Shown in pieces: positions 39,887 to 52,668 of a stretch of 64,000 bases of DNA. The position numbers and the translations under genes are program-made. How positions within the stretch are numbered: position 1 is the first letter of the stretch; each line of letters begins with the position of its first letter. This stretch comes from Atrichornis clamosus (lineage: Eukaryota; Chordata; Aves; Passeriformes; Menuridae). Under the pieces are notes generated by a model. The model had not been told where the DNA came from. It did not search any database and saw only the letters and a program-made list of their open reading frames with translations. The stretch spans positions 186,001 through 250,000 of the forward strand of contig WBMZ01011727.1 in NCBI GenBank assembly GCA_013400975.1. The letters are read 5' to 3'.

Positions 39887-42800
39887 GTAAGGCACCATAT
39901 TAAGCAAATGCTATTCTGCTCTTCTGTTATTCTGCTAAGTGGTTCTGTCTTCTGTGCTCAGATAAATCTCTGAGAATATTCACAGCAGATGCATTTTTAG
40001 AAACACAAAGGCAATGCTACCCTTTCTATCAAGCCTCCTATTGAGCCCAGAAGAAACTGAATCATAGACCATTGTGACAGTCTAAGTTTTACAGAAGTTA
40101 TTGTTCCTTTTTTAATGGGAGGAGGAAAGGGGAACAGCTTGGCCCTGACAAAACTGTTCCTGAAATTAAAGGGTTAGTGGTGTTGGCTTCATTCAAGGTG
40201 CCTTCAAATGTTTTTGTTTTCTGCATGATGCTCATCAGAACTCATGGGAAGAGCCATAAGTTAAAGCAAGGTAGGGATGTTCACAGTGGGTCAGAACAGA
40301 AATCTCTGACTCTAGCAGACACAACCAACCTTTCGGCAACAAGATGCACATCCCCCCCAGCTGAGAAATATACAGTAATATACAATAATCTTATGTACTG
40401 GCCTGCCCCAAAACCCAATCCTTTGTGTCTCACATCATTCAGTTTAATATCGTTGGAAAAATATGCTGCCGTTTGTTGCCATAATTCTGAATATTACATT
40501 TTTCCACGTGCATGTCTATTCCTGCTTTTCATTTTCAGAACCTTATTTCTTTACAGTTTTCTGGGGCATTGGGCCCCATGGTTTATTTCTGTCTTACATA
40601 AAACAGCTTTGCCTTATGTAATGATTGCCCATGGCTTTACAAATACAAGTGGAGTTCTTTTTTCTCCATATATCATATATTTTCTACTGCACACTGAGTA
40701 CAAAGTAGTCCTCTCTTAGACAGTCCTCACCTGATACAAGCTGTTCTTCAGGCTCAATCTGCAGTGAAACGTAAACCTGACCTAAAATACAAGCAGTTTG
40801 CTTGAACCAAACTGAGATTCAAGTGATAGGCCTGACAAATATGAAAGTCTTTGGGGTTTCATCTGAAGTAAAAAGCTACAAACCACATGGTTTGGACTTC
40901 AAGTCCACAAATTTCAGATCCTAAGTTGATATTCCCCTGAGCTGGTGAGAAGCATTCTGATGAAAGGCTTCAGGTTAGTTAATTCTAGGGAATCTGTCTC
41001 CTACCTGAGGGGATTTTATTGACTCCAATTTGATTCATTATGACTGCCTCACATGAACTGCTTTGCAGCAGATGGTGGGAATTGAAATTTCACTAAACAA
41101 ATACTGAAAGTGCTTGAATCGTGGTTTTGATTTGGAGACGCTTGCAGGCTAACCATTAGGTTGTAAAATAAAATATTTAACAAGTACCTGTTTATGATTT
41201 TTTCCTGTGGTGAGCAGAGCCCTTTGAAAGAAAATATATTTCTCTTTAGAAACTCATAAACCTCAGAAACCCTGTAGTGAATTTCAAAAATAGTACTAGC
41301 CATTTTTCAGATAAATCTACTTCTAATAAAATCCTTCACAACATTTTCAGTGCTAAAAGAGCATTTCAGAACTCAGAGAGGGTTAATCTGTGTCTACTGA
41401 GGTTGTTTCTAGGAGCTCTAGCGTTTTTTTGTCATAATTCACTCCCAGCAGCAACTTGTCACTGCATGATCTTTCCCCAAGATTCTGTTAAAATAATTAA
41501 TTTTATAATGTTTCTTGATAGGCACATTTTTTTAATGTCAAAGTTTTGGGTTGTTTTCTAACAGAACTTCATTAATTTGAGGCTTTTCATGTACCTCAGA
41601 TTTTATCCTAATAATAAAAAACTAATTATTTCTTTATAGGAAGTTATTAGTGAAAGTGCCATGCCATATCAGGCCATTATCTGCCTGTGTGTTACCAAGC
41701 TCCAACTCTGGTCAATGCCAGGTGCTTCAAAGGAAGGAAAAAGCCTTGTTCCACAATGTAACCACAAAATCAGTTTTAAAACGTCTGATTTAAAAAGTAA
41801 AATGTTTAATATCACTGGAATAATTGGAACTGCTAACGGAAAGGACTTGCTTTCTGCTTTGTATTGATTCTATGAAATTGTACATATTCATGTCTCATTA
41901 AGAGAAAACAGTGCAATATGAGAGTGCTTCACAGGAGTGCTAAATACTGACTGTATTGTAAGAAACAAATGGCAAAAGCTCAGAGTTCTCAGAATCTGAA
42001 ATTTTGCTATTGACATGTGTTCATTCAGCCCACATTTACAAGTTAAAAGCACAGCTGCCCTAAGCAAGCCCTTGCACTCTGACACCATCCTTCTTATTTG
42101 GTTTCTGAGAGGGCATTAATTGTGTTTACTTATTGTTTTGTAAAACTCCAAAAATCTTTTCACCCAGCAGAGCATTTAAGTGACATAATTTACACACAGA
42201 ACAATGGTCAGACAAGTAGGGAATGGAATCTGCTGTGTAGGACCTCTGCACGTGCTGCAAGTTTATATTTTTCTGATCTCCTCAAGGTAGATGCAAAGAT
42301 GAATATCAAGTTTGGAAGTCCAACTTTTTAACCGCAAGGGCAAAGCCACTTCCAGCCACAGCCACAGTTCAGCAAAAGCACCAAGGCCTTTTAAAGGAGG
42401 GTTCAGTGCCACCACAAGGTTGATATTGTCCTGCACTCCTGCAGTGGCTGGTGCCGTCAGTCAGCAGTTCCTCTGTGCTCTGTTTGGCCACTGTGCTCAG
42501 GATGCATCATCTGAGGGCCTGCATTTTGCAGCCAGAGCCCTTCCTTTGTGCTACACTTTCTAATTTATTTTAAGCTGCCTCCAGACAGTTCTTCTGTCCC
42601 ATCCCTAGAAAGAAAGCCTTTTGTGCCCCAGAGGAACCCAGAGCATTCACAGGCGGTCTGTGTGTGCCAGATGACCTGGGCTCTATTTTTATCTCTTCTG
42701 CTCATAAAAGTCACAATCCCGGGTCATGCCAGCCTCATTATGTGTCCTGCCACTGTGATTTTGTGAGGCAAGGGTCCCCTCTTCCTATTCATCCGTGCAG

Positions 42801-44198
42801 CCCCTAGCTGAGCCCTGCTCTTCCAGTGCCATGGGCAGAAATAACCCAGAGTTCCTCCGTGCAGGCACTGTGCTGATGTCCTCCTGCTCCCTGGCTGCTT
42901 TAATTGCGAGCTGACTTAGACCAGAGCTGAGTTTTCCCCCAGAGGATTGCCCAGCTGCCTTCCTAAAGGCTGGCCAAGTGTCCCTTTCCAGGGTCTCACA
43001 CACCAGACAGCTCCTTAGAGATTTGAAACCTTCAGAGACCTCTTGAGATCTCGTGGATGAACAAAGTTGTAGCAGGAAAAAAGAGGTTTGTGAACAAAGT
43101 GCAGTTGACTCTTTGCAGTGGTGGTGGTGGGGCATGCAATGCAGCCAGATCAAAACTCCTGCCTTCCTCTGTCACATACATCAGAGGACATAAAGCACAG
43201 TGTTAATTATGAATCCTGCTATTAGCAATCCATATCACAAAACCCATTAGGTGCAATTTAGCACAGATAGCTTTTCTAAAGCTCCTTCAGCCTGAGAGAT
43301 AAATACCCTTTGTCAGCGCAAGGTTAATATGAATTGATTATGTGTATTGTTAAAAATCTACCCTTTTGACTGATCTAATGTGCATTGTCTCCAAAATGCA
43401 AAGATGATTCAAGTAAAAAGATGTGAGGTTTTGACATTTTCAACCACCAAAGCATTTGAAAATTGACATAAGGCCATTCTATGCATGTGTGATTTATTTA
43501 CTAACCCAAAATTAAATTAATCTTAATAAAAATTCAGCAAGAACATTATTTTTGCTATTATTATTGTTATTGCTTTTGTTGGGATTGATTTTGTTACTGT
43601 GACAGTCGTTTGTTTCCATATATTATTTTTATTATGCTTGTACCTGGAATTAAATGTGAGATCAGGGACCTGCTCTGAAAACCTGATCTGCACTCCAAAT
43701 AGCTGAGGTAAAAATGCAAGCAGGGATATATTCATCAAATGTCACACTGTTGCTATAAGGCTTTGGTGCTCAATATTCTGTGGTAACGGGGTGTGAAGCA
43801 TCAGCCCTGGGCTGAGATCGGAGATCTGTTGTGCAAAAAATGGGGAGGGCAGTGTTTTTCTGGGATCGTAAAGGGCCGATTATTTCAAGGTATTTAGATA
43901 CCATAAAATGCAAAAAAAAAAAAAAAAAAAAAAAAGTGTATTTTAGGTTTCGTTTATTTACTTACTTTTTAATTGATTATTTGGACAGAAAAAGTGCTTC
44001 AGCATGAGACAATTTACCAGCAAATTATTAGAAGAAATTGAGTCAGAGGGTAAATGATCTCCTGGACCCTGTACCCATCCCTTTCCCTACCTGCAAAACC
44101 TCTTAGGAAGTCTTGGCTTTCTTCTGCTAAGTAAAGCTGGAAATATTTTCAGCAAATACAGTACAAGAGTTGTGCTTACAAATATTCTTCTTTTGCAG
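39887..44198 (+). other. Intron with long poly-A run
   Basis: Phase-2 intron. A 24-base A run lies at 43912-43935. A 180-codon open frame at 40177-40719 has no recognisable homology and is judged accidental. Nothing else was recognised. Confidence 0.7.
43912..43935 (+). repeat. Poly-A run of 24
   Basis: An uninterrupted A run is preceded by ACCATAAAATGC and followed by GTGTATTTTAGG. No retroposed gene or SINE body was recognised upstream, so it is listed only as a homopolymer. Confidence 0.9.
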
Positions 44199-44307
44199 GT
44201 TTCCCCACTCGTGGCATTTACCTTTTACGGATTTTGAACATAAAAGGGTGAAGGATTTGAATCTCTATCTGAAGCAGCTATTAAGTGGCTCCAGGAAACT
44301 GGCTAAT
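44199..44307 (+). CDS. PIK3C2G: PIK3C2G exon: PX domain C-terminal half
   Basis: Completes the split Glu and adds 36 codons: FPHSWHLPFTDFEHKRVKDLNLYLKQLL and KLAN. The K-R-x-x-D-L-N-x-Y-L-x-x-L pattern is the PX alpha helix that follows the proline-rich loop; the family usually has R-x-x-x-L-N-x-Y. The acceptor is TTTTGCAG and the donor is AAT|GTGAGC, phase 0. Confidence 0.95.
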
Positions 44308-44789
44308 GTGAGCATTTCCAGTATTTCTTTTCTTTGCACATGATTTCTAGTAGCATTTTACCAAAAGATGCGAGAAGATTTCCATTGCCTCTTTTGGGAA
44401 AAAAAAAAGATTACATAAGTGACACATCGTCTAATGATGCTGTTTTGGGATGGAACTATTGCAGAATTCATCAAAACTTAAGACAAAGACAAGTATGACT
44501 GAGAAATAGTTTATTAGACCTGGCAGGGCATTTTTCAGAAAAACTTTCTTCCTTTGCTGCCATCGAAAAGTTGTGATTCACTGAATTTTTGACAGTAAGG
44601 AGTAGGTTCTGAGGTATGTAATGTCTAAAAAAAGAAGTAAGCTTTGCAATATTGAAAAGTCTGATTTTGACAGTTGTTAAATGAAAAGTTGCATTCTTTC
44701 AGCTGAGAAATATCCATTTCAAAATGTACCTAACACATAGAAGAAATTGTTTTGCAAACATAAGACCAAACCCAGAATATTTCAATATT

Positions 44790-44843
44790 GATGCATTTTG
44801 CCCATTAAATGCATCATCAGAATGATGCATTTTGCCCATTAAA
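44790..44843 (+). repeat. 34-bp-period tandem repeat containing a perfect palindrome
   Basis: GATGCATTTTGCCCATTAAA occurs at 44790-44809 and again exactly at 44824-44843. Between them AATGCATCAT (44808-44817) and ATGATGCATT (44822-44831) form a perfect 10-bp stem with a 4-base loop. Confidence 0.9.
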
Positions 44844-45678
44844 ATTTGTGTTTTCTCATTTTTTATTCATTATTGCTTTCTGGGACTGGAGGTTCTCCTC
44901 CTGTTTAAAAATGAAAAGGTGAAATGGTAACAAACATTGACTTTTCATTGTCTGGGCCAGGACAAAGCCTTGTGCACCTCAGCATCACAAAAGCCAGGGC
45001 TGAGAGCAGCTCAGGAGCTGCAGGCACCCTGGGGAGATGTTAAATCGTGATGCTGCATCCCTTCAGAAGGTGAGTGGTCAATTACTGGCAGTGACACCAG
45101 GGGCTGAGAGAGAGGAGCATCCTCCAGTGAGCAGCCTTTGGCAGGAAAGCTGTCAGGCAGGAAAAAAGCGGTGTTTTACATGAGATCCCAGGCTTGCAGG
45201 GAGGTAGGTGAATCCCAGTGAGCCAAGGCACGAGTTCATGGTTGACCCTGACGTTTCACTCTTGGCACATTCTCCAGCAGAGCCTGGGCCTCTGCCGGGT
45301 GAGCCACGTCCTGTCCTGTGGCCTCAGGGCCACAGCAGAACTGGAGCTGCTTTGGTTTAATGGGACAGACAGTCTGAGATGCCAAAAGGATGGCAGGATG
45401 TTGGTTCTCCAAAATTTCAAACATCTTGCAGGAGGAAAAAAATGTTTGCTGCCTAACTATGTAACTTTCCCAGCTGTGACTTTGTAATGGAGATTAAAGA
45501 GGAAATTGTCCATGTGCAAAACAAACAGGATTTTTCTTATTAATATGAATATAAATTCTGAGCCCTGAGTGGAAATTGAGAAGATTTCCAAAGAGGATAA
45601 AAATTATTTATCTCACAGAGTTACGTGCAATTTGTTTCAAACAGCTGACTTGGGTGCTTGGCTCCCTTGACTGACCTT

Positions 45679-45944
45679 GCCAAAGAATCTGCTCAAGTTT
45701 GGGTTGATTGTTGTGCAGTTAAAACACAAGACACCCCACCACAACTTGAGGAAGAACTTCTTTGCTTTGAGGGTGGCAGAGCCCTGGAACAGCTGCCCAG
45801 GGAGGTCATGGAGTCTCCCCCTGTGGAGGCATTCCAAACCCACCTGGATGTGTTCCTGTGTCACCTGCTCCAGGTGACATTGCCTCGGCAGGGGGTTGGA
45901 CTGGGTGATCTCCAGAGGTCCCTTCCAACCCTAAGGATTCTGTG
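45679..45944 (+). mobile_element. CR1 LINE, 5'-truncated, forward orientation
   Basis: CACAACTTGAGGAAGAACTTCTTTGC, GGGTGGCAGAGCCCTGGAACAGCTGCCCAGGGAGGTCATGGAGTCTCC and TTGGACTGGGTGATCTCCAGAGGTCCCTTCCAACCCTA are classical avian CR1 3' landmarks. It ends in a single ATTCTGTG unit, as expected of CR1. TGACCTT flanks both sides (45672-45678 and 45945-45951), a possible target-site duplication. The first 50 or so bases are less certain as element. The fragment is only the 3' end and cannot move. Confidence 0.92.
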
Positions 45945-48900
45945 TGACCTTCACGTTAGGGTCGTGGGTTTATTTGACATCAGCTCCTTTTGGTCACAGC
46001 TGAGGAAAAGCTGATATAAGCCACTGACCTAGAAACGAAGAGCTCAGTGTCTCAGCTCTGGGCTGCTGGAAGGTACACAGATTTTCAATTTGGGCCAAGC
46101 ACTGCTGCGTAGAAGCCTAATCTAGAGGTGAAAAATCAGACTGCTTGAAGCCCTGGGATAGTCATAAAAACATTTCCCGGCTGTGCACAGAAGCTCTGTT
46201 CTCCCTCCTGCTCCATGGGGCAGTGACCAGCCAGAGCAGGTTTTCTGGGAATGGGCTTCCCAGTGCCCTTCCTCCTCACTTTTTGGGCCTGCAGCACACA
46301 CCTCTGGAGCTGGGGACATCCTGCCAGCACGTTTTGCTGGGACACTGGAACACAGCCACTGGGAGACAGCTGCGGACAGATCAGCGTGGGGACATCCACT
46401 CATGTGGCCCTGAATGAGCCCAGGGGGGGAATTTTCCAGGCTGCTGCAGCCTGGAGGGCTGAACCACGGGGAGACGAAAGCAATTTCATACCCATGAGGG
46501 GTGTGCTGGACTTGGAGGGCACGATAACAACCGGAGTAAGCAGCAGATTTTTTTCCGTCTGTAAAGTGCTGCTGCATGTGGGAAATCATCTTGCTCACCA
46601 CCATGCAGCTAACCTGCAGTTCTGGATGATAACCTTTAAAGTTATTGATACTCCATAAACACTGAATCATTATTTTTACTTCAATATGCTCTTCCTGCTG
46701 GGAGAGGGGAGAAATTTAGAAAATACCGACGTGTTCTGACCCATTTAGGACAAGGAGAGCAGTCGGTGGGTAATTTCCTTTGTGTTCCCCTCTTTTCCAC
46801 TTTTCACTTTGGCACGACTCTTTTAAAAAAGTGTCACGGTGTCATCTTGGCTTCAGTCTGAGCAGAAAGCCAAGCTAGGAGGCTTGGTAAAAATAAATAC
46901 AATTATTTTGTCACAGCAACAACTTTGCAGTCAAATTTGTCCTTTTTCTCAAATTATTAAGGAGCCTGGCTGAAGCCATTCAGTGAGTTCTCAAGCAATA
47001 TCAAACTGCCATACCTATGAAATAGTAAACCTATGTAGGAATAAATAATTGATTCATAAATTTCTGAAGAAATCTAGGAAGAACAGACGCCTGTAGAACA
47101 GAATTCCTTTTGCTTTCTTGCCACAGTCATTTCTTTATGCTGAATTGTAGCTGTAATGTATCATGGCTGTACAGGAGGCTGCAATACTCTCTGGGATAGA
47201 GAGAAGAGCTTTTATTTCATTATAAAATACCCTTGTAGCACTTGTAATCACTGTAAACACATTACCCTGATTGACTAGACACCATTTTCAGCTCTGAAAT
47301 ATTTAGTCCAGCCCACACAGGACGGACTACATGCTAGATTCTACCAATCAAGTAATTATAAATCCTAGAAATGAAGAAAGAATCAGATTATATCCAAATT
47401 CCTTCCTCAGCCATGCCTTAAGTACGTGCTTTTTAGTCCAGACTAAGTTCTGATTATGAAAATTGTATTATAATTAAGAGTGGGTCAGAAAGTCACTGAC
47501 CTTTCCTGCTAAATGGTTGGAACGAAGGAGGAGAGGTGGAAAACAGTTGCCTTCTACTTTGTGCTGTAGCTGAAATGGAATTAAATGTTTCTTTAAACCT
47601 TTCTTTAATGAACAGAAACTTTTCCTTTCTCTAGCTCTGAATTTTAGTACCAGATCAAATAAATGCAGAAACACCAGTTGATGGAGATATTTCTTCTTGG
47701 ACTTGCTCATGCCCACCCCTATTCAAGGGATTTTTTTAAGTCTGTGTTTACTTTGAGCTTAAGCCTCACTCACTGACTTTCATTGAAGAATTGCCTAGAA
47801 TAGGAGCCCTTTCTTAAATTCAGGTTAACACTGTTATAAATAACTCCACCTCCAGACTGTAGATGAACAACAACCTGTATTCATTACATCAATCACTCAC
47901 ATGCAGAGGTTGATGAACCTTCATTGTCTTACTGAGACAATTAGGACAGGATGAAAAACAGGTTTCAGCACCTTTTTTAAAATTTCCTTCTATTCCCAAA
48001 TCAATGGCAATATTTCTGATCACATCATAAGACTATTTACGTTTGTTGACTGACTTATCATCTGCATACACTGAAATACCTGAATTTTCTAGATCTGTAG
48101 GGCAACATCCTCAACAGTCTTTAGACTCCTGGAGTTTTGTTTCATTAAATGGCAAAACAACCAAATGATGTCGCCAATTAGAGGTGAAGCACCAAGAAAC
48201 AATAAACTGAAGGTTGGTAACATGGAAGAGGACAAAAATAAAGTAAATCCAGTCTGTGACAAAAGGCAGCTGCTGCTGACTATTGTTATATTTTTCTTTG
48301 TTTCATTCAACTCCTAAGTGATGGACTGAATGGAAGCTGCAGCCCAAATCTCATCACATAAATTAGGGCTGCCCTAGTGGCTTGGCATTTTCTGGCTGTG
48401 CTGTAGGAGGGTTCTACCCTGCCAGGGGACACAAAAGCAAGGAAAGGCTCCATTAGTTCAGTCTGGTTTTGGCCCTGGTGTCAAAGTGCAGCTTTCACAA
48501 GACTGTCTTCATGCTTATCTTGAAAAGACAACTTGCACGTGGCTTGGGCACTACAAGTGAAAAACCTACAACTGACCCTAGAGCAATGTTTTATATCACA
48601 ACTGTGTGCATTTGGTGCCAGCTGGTACCCTTGTATGAATTATCTTCCCACTTGCCATTATTTAATGGACGCGGCATTTAATCTGTGGATATTGTTCTTG
48701 GTAACACAGCTCAGATCTTGTAAAACTACACGGCCTTAACTCATGTTATTCGTCCCACATCTTTCACCTGGGTTGGGTTTGTGTGCAGGTTCAGTGGGCT
48801 GGGAGGTTTGAGGGGGTTTGTTTGCCATGGTGGAGACATTTGACAAACATAAGTGCCAGGGCACAGTGGGCTAATCAGTAAAAAAATAATGATAGGTCTT

Positions 48901-51900
48901 TTGGGGTTCGAGCCTATAAAGACTTTCTAATTATTTAAATTAACTGAGGACTTTGGGGATGAAGAGTACAGGCAGGTAAGCAAACAGTGACTGTTTCAGC
49001 CATGGATAGGTTCTATAAACAGTTTTATTGTGACTTATAGGCTTTGTAAAAGGGCTTTAAACAGGATGTAAATGGAAATGATTGTAAATTATGTTCACTC
49101 ATTTTCAAGCACACAGTAAAAACCAGGACCACAGCTTTGTTCTAGGGTGACTAATGTTTTACCCTGTAAAAGTAATCAAGTTTGATAAGAGCTTCCCATA
49201 TTTCATTTCTGTTTTATTCACTGGCACTGCTACTTGAGGTTTGCAGAGATGAGAATAAAGCTCCCCCAGTGCCTGTGTGGGGGCACGTAATGTGGGGGTA
49301 CAAAGTGCCCCCGAGGTATGTGGGTCCCTTGAACTCCCACCACTCCTGTGCTCCTGGGGCAGAGCACCCAGCAGAGCCAAAATGGGGAGGGTTCAAAGCC
49401 CTCTCTTTTCCACTGTCCTTTCCTGAAGTTACAACAGCTGCACCAAGGTCAGTTTTTTTCTGGTTTCTTTCTTTCCTGCTGGTTCTCCATCCTGTTAAAG
49501 TGTAACAGGCACATGGGTGTTCTCTGACCCCAAATCTACTCCAGCACAGCTGAAAAGAAAGCTGAAAGCAGAGGGGAGGCTGCTTTTGTTTCTGTCGAAA
49601 TTAAACCTGGTTTGAAATCTGGCTGTGTTTCACAGAGTGCTTTTCTAGTTTAGCCTCTGATGGAGAGCAGAGATTCCACTGTGCTGCAGCGATGCAGGGC
49701 TGTGCCAGCCCCCTGATGCCACTGAAATGGTTTGTTTCAGTTGTATCCTGGTGTAAGTGAAGGTGGAATTTGTCCCTTTTGAGTTTAATGGCTGGGAAAA
49801 AAAGTCTTCTGTGAGTTCTAGCCAGACTGAGCATGCACATCTGTCTGCTCCCTTTAGGTTAATGTGTTGAGAGACCTGCAGAAATATCAGAATTACTTGT
49901 TAAAGATTATTGTCTTACTAGGTAAGAATGGTTAGACAAAAGCTAGAAGACTTTCCTAAGCATCCCTGAGTGTGCAGTATTTTAGGGAATTTGCTGATTT
50001 AAAGGTAAGAATTCCAGGGAGGAAAAGGGTGAGTGAGTGCTTGTGATCATGCTCAGTGCCTGCCTGTCTGCCAAGACCATCACAGGGACTCTGAGATTCC
50101 CACCCACAGCCACACCTTCATGACAAAAACTGCGTGTTTAAAATTGGACTCTGCCCACCTTAACCCAGCTCAATCGTATGCTCAAGGCTCTGATACAGCT
50201 GTTTCTATTTAGCAGTGTAATTAGGGGCAGGCTGAATTCTAAGTTCACACTTCAGTCGCATTAACGGGGATCCAACTGATCGAGGTTTCATAGATTTAGG
50301 AATCCCCTGAAAGTTCAGCGTGTGTTTTGGAGGTCTGCTGACAAAGGGGGGAACTTAATAAGGTGCTTACTCACTTTGCTGGTGGAACTCTAACCGGTGG
50401 AGCCCTGCAGCAGGCAGATTAGCACAGCTCAGGGGGAAATTGCTGTCTTAGAACAGTGTGCAAAATGCTTCTCTCCATAAACACCCAGGAGACCCCCCCA
50501 CACACACTGCTTTTGGAGCACTCTGCGCTGAACCACCTGCTACAGCTGCTCCTGTCACATCACCCACTCCATCAGGTTCTCTGTGCATTCCTGTTGCCAA
50601 CATCAGCCTCGGTGTTCCCCTCGGGCTTCAGAACCTGTTGAGGATGATGGACACACAGGCAGGGAAGGCTTTGCCCTCAGCTGTGGCCACAGCAGTGCCC
50701 ATGCCTGCTGTAAGATCTGCATGGTTCCACTTCTCTGCTTAAACCAAACGTCATTTTTTTTTCAGTGTTGTCTCCTTTGGAACGAGATGCTGGAACTATT
50801 GCCTGAAACAATCTTTGCACCTCATATTTACAAACCTCTCGGTTCCTGCATTTCCATTTATTGCAGAAAGAGTAGGTGGAGAGGAAGCAGAAAGAACACC
50901 ATGCTGCTCAGTGTGGAATTTTTTACTTCTCTTTCAAGTCAGTTTGTGTATCTTTATTTCCACCTCCTGCCCACTTCTCTCAAGATCTCTGAACTTAGAG
51001 GGCTACTTAAGTTTCTCTGCTTATTTTCATGCTGTCAGAGAAAGGCTGGGCTGCCAAAAATATTCTCTCAGCCCTGGAGATTTCCTACACTTGGGACTTG
51101 TGCTGAAAGAGCAAATGAAGGTCCCTTAGGGAATAACTTGGCTGTTTAAAGCCACTGGAAGCTGTAGCAGGTGTATGGGCCTTCCCCTGTAAGATGTCTT
51201 CATCAGATGAGAGAATAATTCATGCTCAGTACAGACAGGTGTATTGGCAGTCCTAATAACTTATGGATCTGTTATTCAATTCAAGGAAAACAATTATGTT
51301 GGTTTCTCTTTTTCTTCATGATTTTTCTTTTAAAGAAAATATCAATGTGGGAGGAAAAACTCCCAACAGTAGAGTGAAAATTGAAAGACAACTGCTACGA
51401 AAAAATCCAGATTGCTAAAGTTTATCTCTACCCTGAACATACACATCTGTTCCTCTGTCTGCTGTAACCACACGTTAACTCCTCACTAGCTGCTTTTGTC
51501 ACTACCCTCTTCATTTTCTTTTTCCCTTGCACAAATTCTGCTACATCTTGTCCAATTGAAACAACACAAATACTACACGAAGTACATCTTGCTTATAAGA
51601 GACACGTTGTTTTCTGCTGACTGGAAAAAAAAACAATGATGACATTTTAATGCTGGAGTCTGAAAAGTCTCTTGTTCTACCCATTCATTACAGTGTCAGT
51701 CCGAGTAACATCAGCAGAAATGTAACAATTCCAATCATCTTAAAGAATGGCCATTCTGAAATGTGGCTTTATGGAAAGCTAATAAAATGCAATTACTGTC
51801 CAGCTTTGATTCAGAGTCATGCGAGTCCATTTAAGAATTCCCATTTTTATCGCCTTGCAAAATACTGAAATCTGGGGATTTGGTTTATTGTTTTAATTCC

Positions 51901-52592
51901 CTACAGCTGAATGTAACTACCTGTTATATATGTTCACTAGAGCAGCACAGGTCAGTACATAAAAATAAAAGTTATAGCAGTACACGAGGTGGATTACTCT
52001 TTTAAACAGGCTGGTGAAATATGACCCTGCCTTTCACTGCCCGTGGGTTTCTGGTGGGATTTAACTGTGTGGAGCTGTTCGGTGTAAGCTGCCCTGGGGG
52101 GGGCTTTGCTCAGAGCCTGAGCCCCAGGGAGGCACACAGGAGGCCAGGGGCTGGGGTCAGCGCCGTGCCAGGGCAGGGCTCCTGCTGCTCACAGCTCACA
52201 GCACAGAGCTCTCCTGCTTTGGTTTCACTGATGGGCTGCTCTGCCAAAGCAGTCGCAGCTGCTAAAACAAATCCCGGGCTACTGGAGGTGAAGCAGGAGT
52301 GCAAATCTAATGCCCACACAGCAGGCTGCTGTCTGCAGGTGTGTTGGCAGAAAGGGGCCACAGAGGCACCACTGCAGCACCCCTGAGACAGTGGGAAAAG
52401 GGCACCATCGTCCCCCCAGTGCCTGAGCAGAACTCATTCCATGGGGTCCTTGCCCATGATCAGAGGGCAGAGGCTCCCTTTCATTGCTAACTCATACATT
52501 AAAAACCTAGCAGCAAGCTTCTTGGAGGGGAATAATATACGGGACAGAGCACAACGTATGATATTACCTACAGCATTTGTATTCTCTTTCAG

Positions 52593-52668
52593 AATGAGCT
52601 TGTACTCAGCTTCTTCCTCAATTGGTCCAAAAACACCTGGGCAGAAGATTCATTATCTGTCACCTTAG
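52593..52668 (+). CDS. PIK3C2G: PIK3C2G exon: end of PX domain
   Basis: Twenty-five codons plus one base: NELVLSFFLNWSKNTWAEDSLSVTL. L-V-x-x-F-F-L is the last PX helix (DLV.TFF in paralogues), and the rest is the variable PX-C2 connector. The acceptor is TCTCTTTCAG and the donor is TTAG|GTATGT, phase 1. The exon is small and divergent but is required for frame continuity between 44307 and 59862. Confidence 0.9.

Larger units (their letters stand above)
44308..52592 (+). other. Intron (8.3 kb) with CR1 and palindromic tandem repeat
   Basis: It contains the tandem/palindromic unit at 44790-44843 and a short intact-looking CR1 at 45679-45944. GC-richer patches at about 46180-46520 and 52040-52440 have several overlapping long open frames on both strands but no homology or splice pattern that I recognise. 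Confidence 0.75.

Noticed and set aside
40177..40719. 180-codon plus-strand open frame
   Set aside because: Low-complexity hydrophobic text from T-rich intron; no signal peptide logic or homology.
46122..46670. 182-codon minus-strand open frame overlapping 118-135-codon plus-strand frames
   Set aside because: GC-richer intron patch where stops are rarer. The frames overlap on both strands, there is no family resemblance and no splice logic.
48880..48945. T-loop-like GGTTCGAGCC, suggestive of a tRNA or mitochondrial insert
   Set aside because: No anticodon arm, D arm or acceptor stem can be built around it.
50583..51149. 188-codon plus-strand open frame
   Set aside because: Unfamiliar sequence rich in Cys, Phe and Leu runs, no recognisable domain, and it lies inside a PIK3C2G intron. 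Its length is within what chance gives.
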